A stretch of DNA of 64,000 nt from Spartobacteria bacterium (GCA_003134785.1 PLCN01000011.1:62001-126000); one strand, 5' to 3'; shown: positions 36,641 to 46,424, numbered from the stretch's first letter. The notes: generated from the sequence alone by a model not told the origin. A program made the numbers and translations.

Positions 36641-37438
36641 ATGTTCACTCGACTCTTCACGGCCTTTGGCGCCCCGGTCGTTTCGTTCTTCAACCACGTC
36701 GGTGAAGTCGTGCTGCTGGCGACTGAAACTTTCGCGTCGATCATCATGCAGAAAATTCGGTGGCGATTATTTCTTCACCAAATTGTCGAGATCGGATTGC
36801 GCTCGCAGCTCGTGGTCGTGATCACCGGTGCGTTTACGGGAGCGGTCTTTGCCGCCCAGACATTTTTCCAATTCAACAAGCTCGGGATGGGATCGGCCGT
36901 GGGTGCGGTGGTTTCCGTTTCCATTTGCCGCGAGCTGGGACCAGTTCTCACGGCGCTAATGGTGACGGGGCGGGTGGGCGCATCGATGTCGGCTGAGATC
37001 GGAACGATGAAGGTGACGGAACAGATCGATGCCTTGCGCGCGCTCGCGGTGCATCCGATCGATTATCTGGTGGTGCCGCGCACGCTCGCGATGATGCTTT
37101 CGATGCCGCTGCTGGTGGCGGAATGCATCGGCATCGGAATCCTGGCCGGATATTTCGTGGCGATTTTTCTCCTGGAGGTGAACGGCACTTATTACATGGC
37201 GAACATGGTGCGCTGGACGCAAATGCGCGACATCATCATGGGTCTCTCGAAGGCGTTTTGCTTCGCGCTCTTGATCGTCTTCATCAGTTGCCACAAGGGT
37301 TTGACCAGTCGCGAGGGCGCGGTCGGGGTAGGAAAGGCGACGACTGAAGCCGTGGTGGACTCGTCGCTCGCGGTCCTGATTTTCAATTTCTTTCTTACGA
37401 TGGCGCTCAACATCATTTTTCCGGCGGGGTATCAATAA
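36641..37438 (+). CDS. MlaE-type ABC transporter permease
   Basis: The start MFTRLFTAFGAPVVSF is chosen because the longer frame overlaps the previous gene. The 265-residue product has about five or six helices and the MlaE/YrbE motifs ITGAFTGAVFAAQTFFQF, RELGPVLTALMVTGRVGASMSAEIGTMKVTEQIDAL and AVGVGKATTEAVV. These permeases move phospholipids between inner and outer membranes with the ATPase MlaF and the MCE protein MlaD. Neither is adjacent: the next gene is on the other strand. So the rest of the complex is elsewhere. Confidence 0.93.
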   Translation: MFTRLFTAFGAPVVSFFNHVGEVVLLATETFASIIMQKIRWRLFLHQIVEIGLRSQLVVVITGAFTGAVFAAQTFFQFNKLGMGSAVGAVVSVSICRELGPVLTALMVTGRVGASMSAEIGTMKVTEQIDALRALAVHPIDYLVVPRTLAMMLSMPLLVAECIGIGILAGYFVAIFLLEVNGTYYMANMVRWTQMRDIIMGLSKAFCFALLIVFISCHKGLTSREGAVGVGKATTEAVVDSSLAVLIFNFFLTMALNIIFPAGYQ

Positions 37439-37465
37439 CCGCGTAAACTCGGCGGCCGACGTTTT

Positions 37466-38275
37466 TCAATCCGGGCGACGGGCGTGGAACTGAGTTAATC
37501 CGGCCGCTGCCTCATCCTCGAACGGGGTTACTTCGTAGCCACTATCGCGCAATATCCGTTCGGCCGTGCCCGGCTCGATTCCGAGCGACGCCATCTTGCC
37601 CGAGTTTTCTTCGTACATGATGTGGGCGATGCGACGTCTCTGCAGTAGTTGGCGTGCTCCTTCCAAAACCCAGGTGTCCGCGCCTTCCACGTCGATTTTC
37701 AGGACGGCAATTTCCTTCTCATCGAGGAATACCTCGTCCAGTGTCGTGACCGTTACTTCAATGCCTTTCCAAAACGGCTCTTTGCTCAACCCGCCCCAGC
37801 CCGTTTGTTCGTCCGGGCCAACGTCGAAGCGCATCACACCGCTTTCGCGCCCGAGCGCCTGGCTTTCCGCCGCGATACGATTCGCGAGGCCATTCCGCTC
37901 CACATTGCGAATGAGCGCGGCGTGATTTCGCGGCGAAGCCTCGAATGCGATCACGGTATTTTGCGGATTCATTGCGGCCCACAGGAGACTGAAATATCCG
38001 TAGTTTGCGCCGACATCTACGAGCAGGCCGCCGCCCTTCGCCAGCGCGACGATCATTTTCGTGAGCGGCAACTCGTAAAATCCCGTGAAAGCAATGTGCG
38101 AGTGGCCTTCGTCGGTAGGAAGCAGCTCCATCCGAATCTTCGGCGCAAAGTGCAGAGCCGCGTTCTCGTAAAGTGCGCGCGCCTCGGCGGAATGGTTTCG
38201 ATAAAACCTATAGAACACCGGCATGCGCAACGCGGTTGGAAGAAGGCGCAGCAGAAGAGGCGGCCGAAAATTCAT
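37466..38275 (-). CDS. FkbM-family methyltransferase
   Basis: The 269-residue product starting MNFRPPLLLRLL has a Rossmann domain with LLVDVGANYGYFSLLW (motif I), VIAFEASPRNHAALI (motif II) and VLKIDVEGADTWVLEGA, the FkbM signature. These methylate hydroxyls of sugars or small molecules. The gene is convergent with mlaE and divergent from the CAP protein gene. An upstream ATG adding ten residues is possible. Substrate unknown. Confidence 0.88.
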   Translation of the reverse strand: MNFRPPLLLRLLPTALRMPVFYRFYRNHSAEARALYENAALHFAPKIRMELLPTDEGHSHIAFTGFYELPLTKMIVALAKGGGLLVDVGANYGYFSLLWAAMNPQNTVIAFEASPRNHAALIRNVERNGLANRIAAESQALGRESGVMRFDVGPDEQTGWGGLSKEPFWKGIEVTVTTLDEVFLDEKEIAVLKIDVEGADTWVLEGARQLLQRRRIAHIMYEENSGKMASLGIEPGTAERILRDSGYEVTPFEDEAAAGLTQFHARRPD

Positions 38276-38390
38276 TGTGACTACGGTAGCGAAGAGAGAG
38301 CGCAAAGAACTGCAATTTCAAGAGACATTATTCAGTAAAAAGACAAAAAAGTTCTTTCACTGGAAAGGAAATCGCGTAACGGTCGCTGGC

Positions 38391-40184
38391 ATGCGCTCAC
38401 TTGAATTTCCTGATCGCGAGTTTTTACAACGCAACTGGGGGAAAACCGCCGCTTTCTGCATCTTTGTTCTGGTCGCCAGCTTTTCACCAGCAAACGCCCA
38501 GACTCAGTACTCCATCGGCAGTCCCACGAACGAGCAGCAATACATGCTCGAGCTGATCAACCGCGCGCGCGCCGATGGCGGCGCCGAAGCGGCACGTCTC
38601 GGTTTGAGCGGGCTTCAGGAAGGCCCGCCCTCCGTGAACAATGAGCCTTGGACGATTCAGAATTCTGTCCAACCGCTTTCTTGGAACCCGCTTCTCTTTA
38701 ACGCCGCGCAGGGTCAGGCCGATATCTTGAATAATGGCGACCAATTCTTTTCCGGCCAGTCACCCCATACCTATCCAAATGGAACATCGAGCCCGCAACA
38801 GCGGATCGCCGCCGCCGGCTACTCAGCGGCGCAATACAATGGCCCGACGACCGCTCAAGGATTTTTCCCCGGGCCGGAAAACGTCGCCGAAGCTATAAGC
38901 CAGGGAAGCGGACCATACACAGGCGCGAAGTTGATTGCGGCGGTCTTGGATGCTCACAACGGACTGTTCACCGACCAGACCACGCAAGGTCGCGGCCATC
39001 GCGACACGACTATGCTGGCGTTCTTCCGCGAGATTGGCATTGGGGTCAGCACCGGGACAGACAATGACGGGCAGGGCACCATTTGGGATTCGCTTTACAT
39101 CGTGCAGGATTTCGGCACGCAGACCAATTCGACGCCGTTCGTTACTGGCGTTGTTTACCAGGATACTAACGGAAACGGATTTTATGATCCGGGTGAAGGC
39201 ATCGGCGGCGTGCGGGTCGACGTTTCGGGCTCGAACTTCTTTGCGGTGACCTCTTCTTCCGGCGGCTATTCTGTTCCAGTGGCCGGAAATGGTTCCTACA
39301 CCGTCATGTTCGGCGGCGGAGGAGTAACCACGGCGCAACGCAATGTCACCGTGGCGAACTCGTTGAATGCGAAGATCGATTTCATCACGAATGCGCCTAC
39401 GACACCGACTGTCCTCGCTAACATCTCCACGCGCCTTCGCGTGGACACGGGCGACAACGCTTTGATCGCCGGGTTCATTCTCACCGGAACGCAATCGAAA
39501 AAAGTAATCATCCGCGGGATCGGGCCTTCCTTGAACGTTCCGGATAAACTGGCCAATCCCGTCCTGGAGCTTCGTGACTCCAATGGCGGTTTGCTTGACT
39601 CAAACGACGACTGGCAACAGTCACCTAACAAACAGGCTATCATCGATAGCACCATCCCGCCCACTAACGACCTTGAATCCGCCATCGTCCAAACGCTCCC
39701 TGCTAGCACGAACGGTACGGCTTACACGGCGATCCTTCGGGGAGTGAATAACACTGCCGGCATCGGAGTTATCCAGGTCTACGATCTGGATACCTCAGCC
39801 AATTCGAAGCTCGCGAACATCTCTACGCGGGGATCCGTCCAGACCGGCGACAATGTTTTATTCGCCGGAATGATCGTCGTCGGCCAGACTCCACAAAAAG
39901 TCATCATCCGCGCGACTGGTCCCTCGCTTTCCGTTCCGGGGAAAATGGAGAATCCGACTCTTGAGTTGCGCGACAACAACGGGACGCTCCTGGAGGCGAA
40001 CGATGACTGGGTTAACAGTCCAAACAAACAAGCCATTATCGATAGCTCGATTCCGCCGACAAATGATCTGGAATCCGCCATCGTGCGCACCTTGCCCGCG
40101 GGCGGGGCCACCTACACCGCCATTGTGCGGGGCGTGAATAACACGACTGGCATTGCCGTGGTGGAAGTGTTTGCGCTGAATTGA
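38391..40184 (+). CDS. Secreted CAP-domain protein with two LANISTR modules
   Basis: From the ATG at 38391 the product has 597 residues: a signal peptide (to SPANA near residue 34), a CAP/SCP-like domain with EQQYMLELINRARADGG at its start and ENVAEAI and FREIGIGVS further on, an SdrD-type beta domain (VTGVVYQDTNGNGFYDPGEGI), and two C-terminal modules at about 39415-39807 and 39810-40181, each starting LANISTR. A longer frame would overlap the divergent gene. CAP domains occur in secreted proteases or lipid-binding proteins. The modules may be for surface anchoring or binding. The subtilisin-like gene follows on the same strand. Confidence 0.85.
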   Translation: MRSLEFPDREFLQRNWGKTAAFCIFVLVASFSPANAQTQYSIGSPTNEQQYMLELINRARADGGAEAARLGLSGLQEGPPSVNNEPWTIQNSVQPLSWNPLLFNAAQGQADILNNGDQFFSGQSPHTYPNGTSSPQQRIAAAGYSAAQYNGPTTAQGFFPGPENVAEAISQGSGPYTGAKLIAAVLDAHNGLFTDQTTQGRGHRDTTMLAFFREIGIGVSTGTDNDGQGTIWDSLYIVQDFGTQTNSTPFVTGVVYQDTNGNGFYDPGEGIGGVRVDVSGSNFFAVTSSSGGYSVPVAGNGSYTVMFGGGGVTTAQRNVTVANSLNAKIDFITNAPTTPTVLANISTRLRVDTGDNALIAGFILTGTQSKKVIIRGIGPSLNVPDKLANPVLELRDSNGGLLDSNDDWQQSPNKQAIIDSTIPPTNDLESAIVQTLPASTNGTAYTAILRGVNNTAGIGVIQVYDLDTSANSKLANISTRGSVQTGDNVLFAGMIVVGQTPQKVIIRATGPSLSVPGKMENPTLELRDNNGTLLEANDDWVNSPNKQAIIDSSIPPTNDLESAIVRTLPAGGATYTAIVRGVNNTTGIAVVEVFALN

Positions 40185-40266
40185 TGGAGCGGGCTCGAGC
40201 TGAGTTTGCCCATCGGGGCAAGAAGGTGATGAGTTACCTGTCCGAATACGGGCGACGGAATCCTTT

Positions 40267-42765
40267 ATGAAAACAAAGTGCTCCTTTCAATCCGGTTTCT
40301 ACCGTCCGCGTATCCTTCTTGGTTTTTTTCTTTGCTCGGTCGGCGTCCTATTGGCCCTGATTGGGTTTGGTGTGTCCTCCGGCACGTCGGTCTTAGCCCA
40401 AAGCGTGAGGCAGAACCAAGAGGATGGCAGCAAGATTGCGCCGCAAGCGCTGGCCGAAACAGCCGACGGCGCGATTGCCTCAGTCGTCATTCTTCTCGCC
40501 GATCAAGCCGATGTAAGCGCGGCTTATGAGATGAAGGATCAGGACGCCCGCGGCTGGTTCGTTTACAACACGCTGACTCAACATGCGGCCCGCACCCAGG
40601 TTGACCTCAAAGCCTTCCTCGAAGCGCAAGGCGTTAGCTACCAATCATTCTGGGCGGCTAACATGATTGTCGCCGCGGCCGATCGTTCGCTGGTCGAAAC
40701 TCTGGCCTCTCGCGCAGACGTAGCTCGCGTCGATTCCAATAAGCCTGCGCGTTGGATCGAAGACCCGGAGGTTGCCAATTTCGAAGTTACGCGGAACAGC
40801 CCCAATGTTCCCAATACGGTGGAGTGGGGCGTGAACAATGTTAACGCTCCGTCAGTCTGGGCGTTGGGGTTCACCGGCCAGGGCATGGTTGTTGGTGATC
40901 AAGATACAGGGCAGCGTTGGACCCATAACGCGCTCAAGCCCAAATATCGCGGCTGGAACGGTGTCGCTGCCGACCACAATTACAATTGGCACGACGCCAT
41001 TCACTCCGGTGGCGGCGTATGCGGTCCGGATACGCTCGCGCCTTGCGACGACGACACCAAGTATACTCACGGCACGCACACCGCCGGCACGACCGTGGGC
41101 GACGACGGCTTGGGCAACCAGATCGGGGTCGCTCCCGGTGCGAAATGGATTGGCTGCCGGAACATGGATCAGGGTAACGGCACGCCTGCGACTTACACCG
41201 AGTGCTTTCAGTTCATGATCGCGCCCACCGATTTGAATGGAAACAATGCGAACCCTGTGCTCCGCCCGCACGTGCTCAACAACTCCTGGGGATGTCCTTC
41301 GAGCGAAGGTTGTACTACCCGAGCCGAGCTAGAGACGATCGTAAACAACACGGAAACAGCGGGCATTTTTGTCGAAGTTTCAGCTGGGAACGATGGGCAA
41401 AACGGCTGCTCTTCGGTGGATGACGTGCCGGCGATCTATAGTGCTTCGTTTTCGACCGGCGCGATCGACATTAGCAACGCGCTGGCGAGTTTTAGTAGCC
41501 GCGGCCCCAGCACCTTTTACACTCCAAACCTGCTTAAGCCGAATGTTTCAGCGCCGGGTGTAAACGTACGCTCGAGCCAAGCCTTCAGCGATAGCAGCTT
41601 CGGCAACTTGAGCGGCACCTCGATGGCGGGACCTCACGTCGTCGGCGTGGTGGCGCTGCTTTGGTCGGCCCGCCCGGAGTTGGTGCGCGACATCGCTGCG
41701 ACCAAGTCGATTTTGCAGAATACAGCCAACCCGGGAGTAACTGTTGCTCCGGTGGAGAATTGTGGTGGAACTTCCTCGGCCCAGATCCCCAACAATTCTT
41801 TCGGTTATGGCCGCGTCGATGCCCTCGCCGCCGTCAACGCCACTCCCACCCCAACGCCCACACCTACAGCGACACCTAGCGCTACTCCAACAGCTACACC
41901 TGCTTCAACACCTACTCCGACCGCAACGGCAACCCCCACGGTAACTCCTGGTGCTACATCAACACCTACCCCGACTCCTGCGTCGACAACAACCCCGTCG
42001 ACTCTCGCTAACATCTCGACCCGTCTTCGAGTCGAGACAGGTGATAACGCGATGATCGGCGGATTCATCGTCACCGGCCCACAGGCGAAAAAGGTTATAA
42101 TTCGTGCGATTGGCCCATCGCTTGGGCTAGCGGACAAGCTGGCCAATCCGACTCTTGAGTTGCGCGACTCATCCGGCACATTGCTCGATCAGAATGACGA
42201 TTGGAAACAATCGGCCAACAAGCAGGCGATCATCGATAGCGGCATTGCACCAACGAACGATTTGGAATCGGCCATCGTGGCGACGCTGCCAGCCAACGGC
42301 GCATCCTACACAGCCATCATGCGTGGTGTGGGCAACACGACCGGGATCGGAGTCGTGCAGATCTACGATTTGGACAGCTCCGTCGATTCCAAGCTGGCGA
42401 ATATCTCAACGCGCGGACTGGTGCAAACGGGCGATAATGTGCTGATCGCGGGAACGATCGTGCTCGGCCAGACGCCGCAGAGAGTCATCATTCGGGCGCT
42501 TGGCCCATCTTTGAACGTCGCTGGGAAACTGATGGATCCGACCTTGCAGTTAGTCGATGCCAACGGTGCGCAATTGGCCTTCAACGATAATTGGCGGAGT
42601 GATCAGGAAGCGGAAATCATGGCGACGGCCATTCCGCCTCCGAACGACGCGGAAGCGGCCATTGTCCGGACTTTACCGGCCAACGGCGCATCCTACACGG
42701 CGATAGTGCGCGGCGTGAATGACACGACGGGCGTCGCCGTGGTGGAGATTTACGCGCTTAACTGA
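40267..42765 (+). CDS. Secreted subtilisin-like serine protease with two LANISTR modules
   Basis: The 832-residue product has a signal peptide (to about VLAQ, residue 42), an I9-type prodomain-like region to about residue 180, and an S8 peptidase domain: catalytic Asp in VVGDQDTGQRW, His in THGTHTAGTTVGD, Asn of the oxyanion hole in VLNNSWGCP, and Ser in LSGTSMAGPHVVG. A long Thr/Pro/Ala linker of about 55 residues follows (TPTPTATPSATPTATP type), then two C-terminal modules at about 42004-42390 and 42394-42762. All catalytic residues are present, so it is probably an active secreted protease held by or released with the modules. Confidence 0.93.
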   Translation: MKTKCSFQSGFYRPRILLGFFLCSVGVLLALIGFGVSSGTSVLAQSVRQNQEDGSKIAPQALAETADGAIASVVILLADQADVSAAYEMKDQDARGWFVYNTLTQHAARTQVDLKAFLEAQGVSYQSFWAANMIVAAADRSLVETLASRADVARVDSNKPARWIEDPEVANFEVTRNSPNVPNTVEWGVNNVNAPSVWALGFTGQGMVVGDQDTGQRWTHNALKPKYRGWNGVAADHNYNWHDAIHSGGGVCGPDTLAPCDDDTKYTHGTHTAGTTVGDDGLGNQIGVAPGAKWIGCRNMDQGNGTPATYTECFQFMIAPTDLNGNNANPVLRPHVLNNSWGCPSSEGCTTRAELETIVNNTETAGIFVEVSAGNDGQNGCSSVDDVPAIYSASFSTGAIDISNALASFSSRGPSTFYTPNLLKPNVSAPGVNVRSSQAFSDSSFGNLSGTSMAGPHVVGVVALLWSARPELVRDIAATKSILQNTANPGVTVAPVENCGGTSSAQIPNNSFGYGRVDALAAVNATPTPTPTPTATPSATPTATPASTPTPTATATPTVTPGATSTPTPTPASTTTPSTLANISTRLRVETGDNAMIGGFIVTGPQAKKVIIRAIGPSLGLADKLANPTLELRDSSGTLLDQNDDWKQSANKQAIIDSGIAPTNDLESAIVATLPANGASYTAIMRGVGNTTGIGVVQIYDLDSSVDSKLANISTRGLVQTGDNVLIAGTIVLGQTPQRVIIRALGPSLNVAGKLMDPTLQLVDANGAQLAFNDNWRSDQEAEIMATAIPPPNDAEAAIVRTLPANGASYTAIVRGVNDTTGVAVVEIYALN

Positions 42766-42903
42766 CCAGCCCGGACAACGTTCGCCAAGGCGTTAAGGAC
42801 TCTTGTCCGCCTTTGTGTTCTTGGTTGCAGCCTTTCCCGGATCATCCCTGTTGTTTCCCGATTCCCGGCAAATCTCGGCACCATTATTGCTAATTTTTAT
42901 GGG

Positions 42904-44763
42904 GTGGAAGGCCTCAACCCGGCACAGACACGTACATTGCGCCATCGCTTTGGTCCATTCTGGGGCGTGGCCTCTCTAGCCTTCGGGTCGATCTGCGGCC
43001 TTTCGTTCGCGCAAGTCGCACCGCCTCCTGCGCCACCCATCATTACGCAACCAGCCGCGACGTCGTCTCCCGAAAAAGCGGCATCGGCAACGTTCTCGCT
43101 CTATTCGATCGGCGATCCGACGTACGAAGAGCAGCTCTATCTGGAACTGATCAATCGCGCGCGAGCGAACCCTATTCTGGAAGGGGTTCGTCTGGCGACT
43201 ACGACCGATTCCAATGTGTTGGGCGCTTACGTCAGCTTCGGCGTGAATCTCGTTCTGATGCAGGCGCAGTTCGCCCTGATCCAACCTGCGCCTCCGCTCT
43301 CGATGAATTTGGTGCTGAGTTCCGCCGCCAGAGCGCACAGTCAGAACATGCTCCAGAATAATTATCAGGGGCATGACGGACCGGATGGCTCTCTTGTCAC
43401 TCGCCTGCAAAGCTATACCTCCGGCGCGAATGGCTGGTCGTTAGGCGAAAATGTTTATGCCTATTCCAAATTAGTCTTCTACGGACACGCCGGGTTTGAA
43501 GTGGATTGGGGTGGAATTATCGCGACTGGTGGTATGCAGTCGCCACCCGGACACCGGATTAACATTCACAGCGCACAGTTCCGCGAGGTGGGAATTGGAG
43601 TGGTGCTCGGAAGCAACGGTGGTTCCGGTGGCGTTGGGCCACAACTGGTCACGCAGGATTTCGGCAGCCGCGGAGATCTGCAGCCATTCATAACGGGCGT
43701 CGTTTATCGCGACCTCAATGGCAACGGCTTTTACGATTCAGGCGAAGGACTGGGCGGCGTCACAGTAAATGTGACTGGCGCCAGCTCTTACGCTGTCACC
43801 GCAAACTCTGGAGGTTACTCGGTCCCCGTTTCCGGTGATGGCTCTTATGTCGTTATCTTTAGCGGCGGATCAGTCGTGACGAATCAAAAGAACGTTAGCG
43901 TTGCCGGTGGCCAAAATGTAAAAGCGGATTACATCGCGACCGGGTTTACCTCTCCTACTCCGTCTCCCACCGCCTCGCCCAGCGCGTCTCCCGGCGCGAC
44001 TCCGGCCAACTCGTTGGGAAATATCTCGACGCGTTCGATGGTGGGCACGGGAGAAAATGTTTTGATCGGCGGGTTCATCGTCACAGGCACACAGCCGAAA
44101 AAAGTAATCGTCCGCGCCATTGGTCCATCGTTGCCGTTGCCGGACAAGGTGCTCGATCCCACGCTCGAGCTGCATGATTCTTCGGGCGGCGTGATCGCAT
44201 TCAATGACAACTGGCCCCAAAGCGCAAACCAGCAGGAATTCATCGACAGCTCGCTCGCGCCGCCGAATCCGAATGAGTCAGCGATCCTTCTGAGCCTCGC
44301 TCCCGGTTCTTACACGGCCGTCGTGCGCGGCGCGAATCAATCGATCGGGACCGCCGTGGTGGAAGTTTACGATCTCGATCCGGCGGCGGACTCAAAGCTC
44401 GCGAATATTTCCACACGCGCCTCGGTCCTGGGTGGTGACAATGTTTTGATCGGCGGGTTGATCGTAGTGGGACAATCACCCACGAACGTGATCATCCGCG
44501 CCATTGGACCATCGCTTACGGTCCCTGGCGCGATGGCCGATCCGACGCTGGAATTGTATGATGGGAATGGCGACGTGATCGGCTCGAATGACAACTGGCG
44601 GACGACCCAGCAAACGCAGATTATCGCCACGGGAGTGGCGCCAACGCAAGACGCAGAGTCAGCCATCGTCATTTCTTTGCCACCCGGCGCGTACACCGCA
44701 ATTCTTCGCGGAGCGGACGGAACGGCCGGCGTCGCCGTCATCGAAGCGTATCAGTTGAATTAG
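42904..44763 (+). CDS. Second secreted CAP-domain protein with two LANISTR modules
   Basis: GTG start; the 619-residue product has an N-terminal hydrophobic signal (ending near SFAQ, residue 37), then a CAP domain: EEQLYLELINRARANP, SSAARAHSQNMLQNN with the conserved His, and WSLGENVYAY and PGHRINIHSAQFREVGIGV. Then an SdrD-like repeat (ITGVVYRDLNGNGFYDSGEG), a Pro/Ser/Thr linker, and two modules starting at about 44014 and 44398. This CAP domain keeps the His-Glu-His-type residues more completely than the one at 38391. An ATG five bases upstream is in another frame. It ends before a CCGACGCG hairpin. Confidence 0.85.
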   Translation: MEGLNPAQTRTLRHRFGPFWGVASLAFGSICGLSFAQVAPPPAPPIITQPAATSSPEKAASATFSLYSIGDPTYEEQLYLELINRARANPILEGVRLATTTDSNVLGAYVSFGVNLVLMQAQFALIQPAPPLSMNLVLSSAARAHSQNMLQNNYQGHDGPDGSLVTRLQSYTSGANGWSLGENVYAYSKLVFYGHAGFEVDWGGIIATGGMQSPPGHRINIHSAQFREVGIGVVLGSNGGSGGVGPQLVTQDFGSRGDLQPFITGVVYRDLNGNGFYDSGEGLGGVTVNVTGASSYAVTANSGGYSVPVSGDGSYVVIFSGGSVVTNQKNVSVAGGQNVKADYIATGFTSPTPSPTASPSASPGATPANSLGNISTRSMVGTGENVLIGGFIVTGTQPKKVIVRAIGPSLPLPDKVLDPTLELHDSSGGVIAFNDNWPQSANQQEFIDSSLAPPNPNESAILLSLAPGSYTAVVRGANQSIGTAVVEVYDLDPAADSKLANISTRASVLGGDNVLIGGLIVVGQSPTNVIIRAIGPSLTVPGAMADPTLELYDGNGDVIGSNDNWRTTQQTQIIATGVAPTQDAESAIVISLPPGAYTAILRGADGTAGVAVIEAYQLN

Positions 44764-44849
44764 CGTTATTGGAGCCGACGCGCCCTCGCGTCGGTTCGAT
44801 CCGCTCCATGGCGTTTGACACCGCGAGCGTTTCCCGTTTTGCTGGAGGC

Positions 44850-45527
44850 ATGAACGGCAAACAAACTTTACTCTTCAGCTTCCTCTGTCTCGGGATCGCG
44901 GCCACGTCGCGCGCAGAATTGACCTGGGAAAAAACCGAACTGGATCTTCACCCTGCGCTCACCGCCCCCACAGCCGTGGGCGTTTTCAAGTACGAGAACA
45001 AGGGAGACAAGCCGATTCATTTCAAATCCGTGCACGCTTCGTGCGGCTGCACAACGGCTGCGCTGCAGAAGAATGACGTCGCCCCGGGGGAGAAGGGCGA
45101 GATCACCGCTACGTTCACGATCGGCGATCGCACTGGGTTGCAGGTGAAGACCGTCACGGTCGACACCGATGACGCACAGAAGCCGCAAACCATTCTCACC
45201 TTGAAGGCAACGATTTCGCAATTGCTCGAGTTGCAGCCGGCCCTGGTTTTTTGGCAGAGCGGCGAAGAGCCGAAACCAAAAACGATTGTGGCGAAGGCGG
45301 GGCAGGGGGTGACGGTCAAGAACCTCGAAGTCACTTCGTCGAGTCCGGACTTCACCACGAAAGTCGAGCCGGGACCTGCTGGAGAATTCAAGATTTCCGT
45401 TCAACCTCGCGACACCAGCCATCCACTAAACGCGGTCTTGACCATCAAGCCGGATAGTTCCGCCGGTGCGGCGAAGATTTACTCGGCGACCGCGCGGGTG
45501 ATTCCCGCCACCACGGCCGCGCACTAG
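44850..45527 (+). CDS. DUF1573-containing secreted protein
   Basis: From the ATG giving MNGKQTLLFSFLCLGIAATSRAE the product has 225 residues with a signal peptide. The conserved HASCGCTTAAL (two cysteines) and VAPGEKGEITATF segment mark a DUF1573 (Ig-like, MSP-domain-like) protein. A second beta domain follows. GGAGG lies only one base before this ATG, so an upstream ATG (44808) may be the true start. The rhodanese gene follows after three bases and the DoxX/MauE-like gene overlaps that one, forming a tight operon that suggests a role in periplasmic thiol chemistry. Confidence 0.88.
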   Translation: MNGKQTLLFSFLCLGIAATSRAELTWEKTELDLHPALTAPTAVGVFKYENKGDKPIHFKSVHASCGCTTAALQKNDVAPGEKGEITATFTIGDRTGLQVKTVTVDTDDAQKPQTILTLKATISQLLELQPALVFWQSGEEPKPKTIVAKAGQGVTVKNLEVTSSSPDFTTKVEPGPAGEFKISVQPRDTSHPLNAVLTIKPDSSAGAAKIYSATARVIPATTAAH

Positions 45528-45530
45528 CTC

Positions 45531-45962
45531 GTGAGATCGCTGCTTCGGCAGAGCCTGGTGATCCTCGGTCTGGCGCTATTGCCTGCCGGCGGTGAGGCTC
45601 TGTATTTGCGCGATAAGATTTCGTGGCACTCCCGCGTCGCGGAGTCGGACATGGTCTCAGTGGATCTGGCGCGGAACTGGGGCGCCAGCGTTATCTGGGT
45701 GGATGCGCGACCGGACGCTGAGTTTGAGCGCGACCATGTCCCCGGCGCGATCTTGTTAAACGAAGATCGCTGGAACGAATTGCTTCCACAGTTTCTCCAG
45801 CAGCAATGGTCGCCGGAAAAGAAGATTGTCGTTTATTGCAGCTCGCAAAGCTGCAATCTGGCCGGAGATGTCGCACGCCGGTTGCGCGAGGAAGCCAAGC
45901 TCCCAAACGAGATTCGCGTTTTGAAAGGCGGCTGGGAAGAATGGCTCAGCACGCGCAAATGA
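45531..45962 (+). CDS. Membrane-anchored or secreted rhodanese-like protein
   Basis: GTG start three bases after the DUF1573 stop. The 143-residue product has an N-terminal hydrophobic helix, then a rhodanese domain with WVDARPDAEFERDHVPGAI and VVYCSSQSCNLAGDVARRL, the catalytic loop with Cys. The N-terminal helix suggests action in the periplasm. It would move sulfane sulfur or act on thiols. Its stop overlaps the start of the next gene (ATGA). Confidence 0.9.
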   Translation: MRSLLRQSLVILGLALLPAGGEALYLRDKISWHSRVAESDMVSVDLARNWGASVIWVDARPDAEFERDHVPGAILLNEDRWNELLPQFLQQQWSPEKKIVVYCSSQSCNLAGDVARRLREEAKLPNEIRVLKGGWEEWLSTRK

Positions 45963-46396
45963 AAGTGGCCTGGCGCATTGTCGCTTTGCTTGTCGGAGTC
46001 GTTTTTGTCTTCGCGGGCCTGACCAAAATTGTCGATCTCCAGCCCTTTCGATTCCTCGATCCCATGGATTTCGCTCGCGACATCGACAACTACAAGATTT
46101 TGCCGTGGACGTTTAGCGTCTGGTTCGCATTCTATTTGCCCTGGCTCGAAGTAATTTGCGGGATTGCGTTGATCTTCCGGCGTTGGTACTCAGGGGCTCT
46201 TGCGATTCTGCTCGCTCTCCTGCTCACCTTCATCGGCGCGACCATCGCCGCGAAGGTGCGCGGGATCGATATCAGTTGCGGTTGCTTCGGCCACTTTAGC
46301 GATCAACTCAGCTTCGCCTGGCACCTGGCACTTGATTGCGTGATCCTTGCCGGCCTCTGCGGCCTCGTTGTGCGAAATCGCGCGCTGTCGGGCTGA
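45959..46396 (+). CDS. MauE/DoxX-like membrane protein
   Basis: The 145-residue product starting MKVAWRIVALLVG has four helices, with KIVDLQPFRFLDP after the first and GIDISCGCFGHFSDQ between the third and fourth. The CysGlyCys pair on the periplasmic-type loop is like that of MauE/vitamin K epoxide-like proteins. It likely passes electrons or assists disulfide formation, perhaps for the rhodanese or DUF1573 product. Start overlaps the rhodanese stop. Confidence 0.85.
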   Translation: MKVAWRIVALLVGVVFVFAGLTKIVDLQPFRFLDPMDFARDIDNYKILPWTFSVWFAFYLPWLEVICGIALIFRRWYSGALAILLALLLTFIGATIAAKVRGIDISCGCFGHFSDQLSFAWHLALDCVILAGLCGLVVRNRALSG

Positions 46397-46424
46397 GCGT
46401 AGCCCGGCCCCTTATGAGTCTCGT

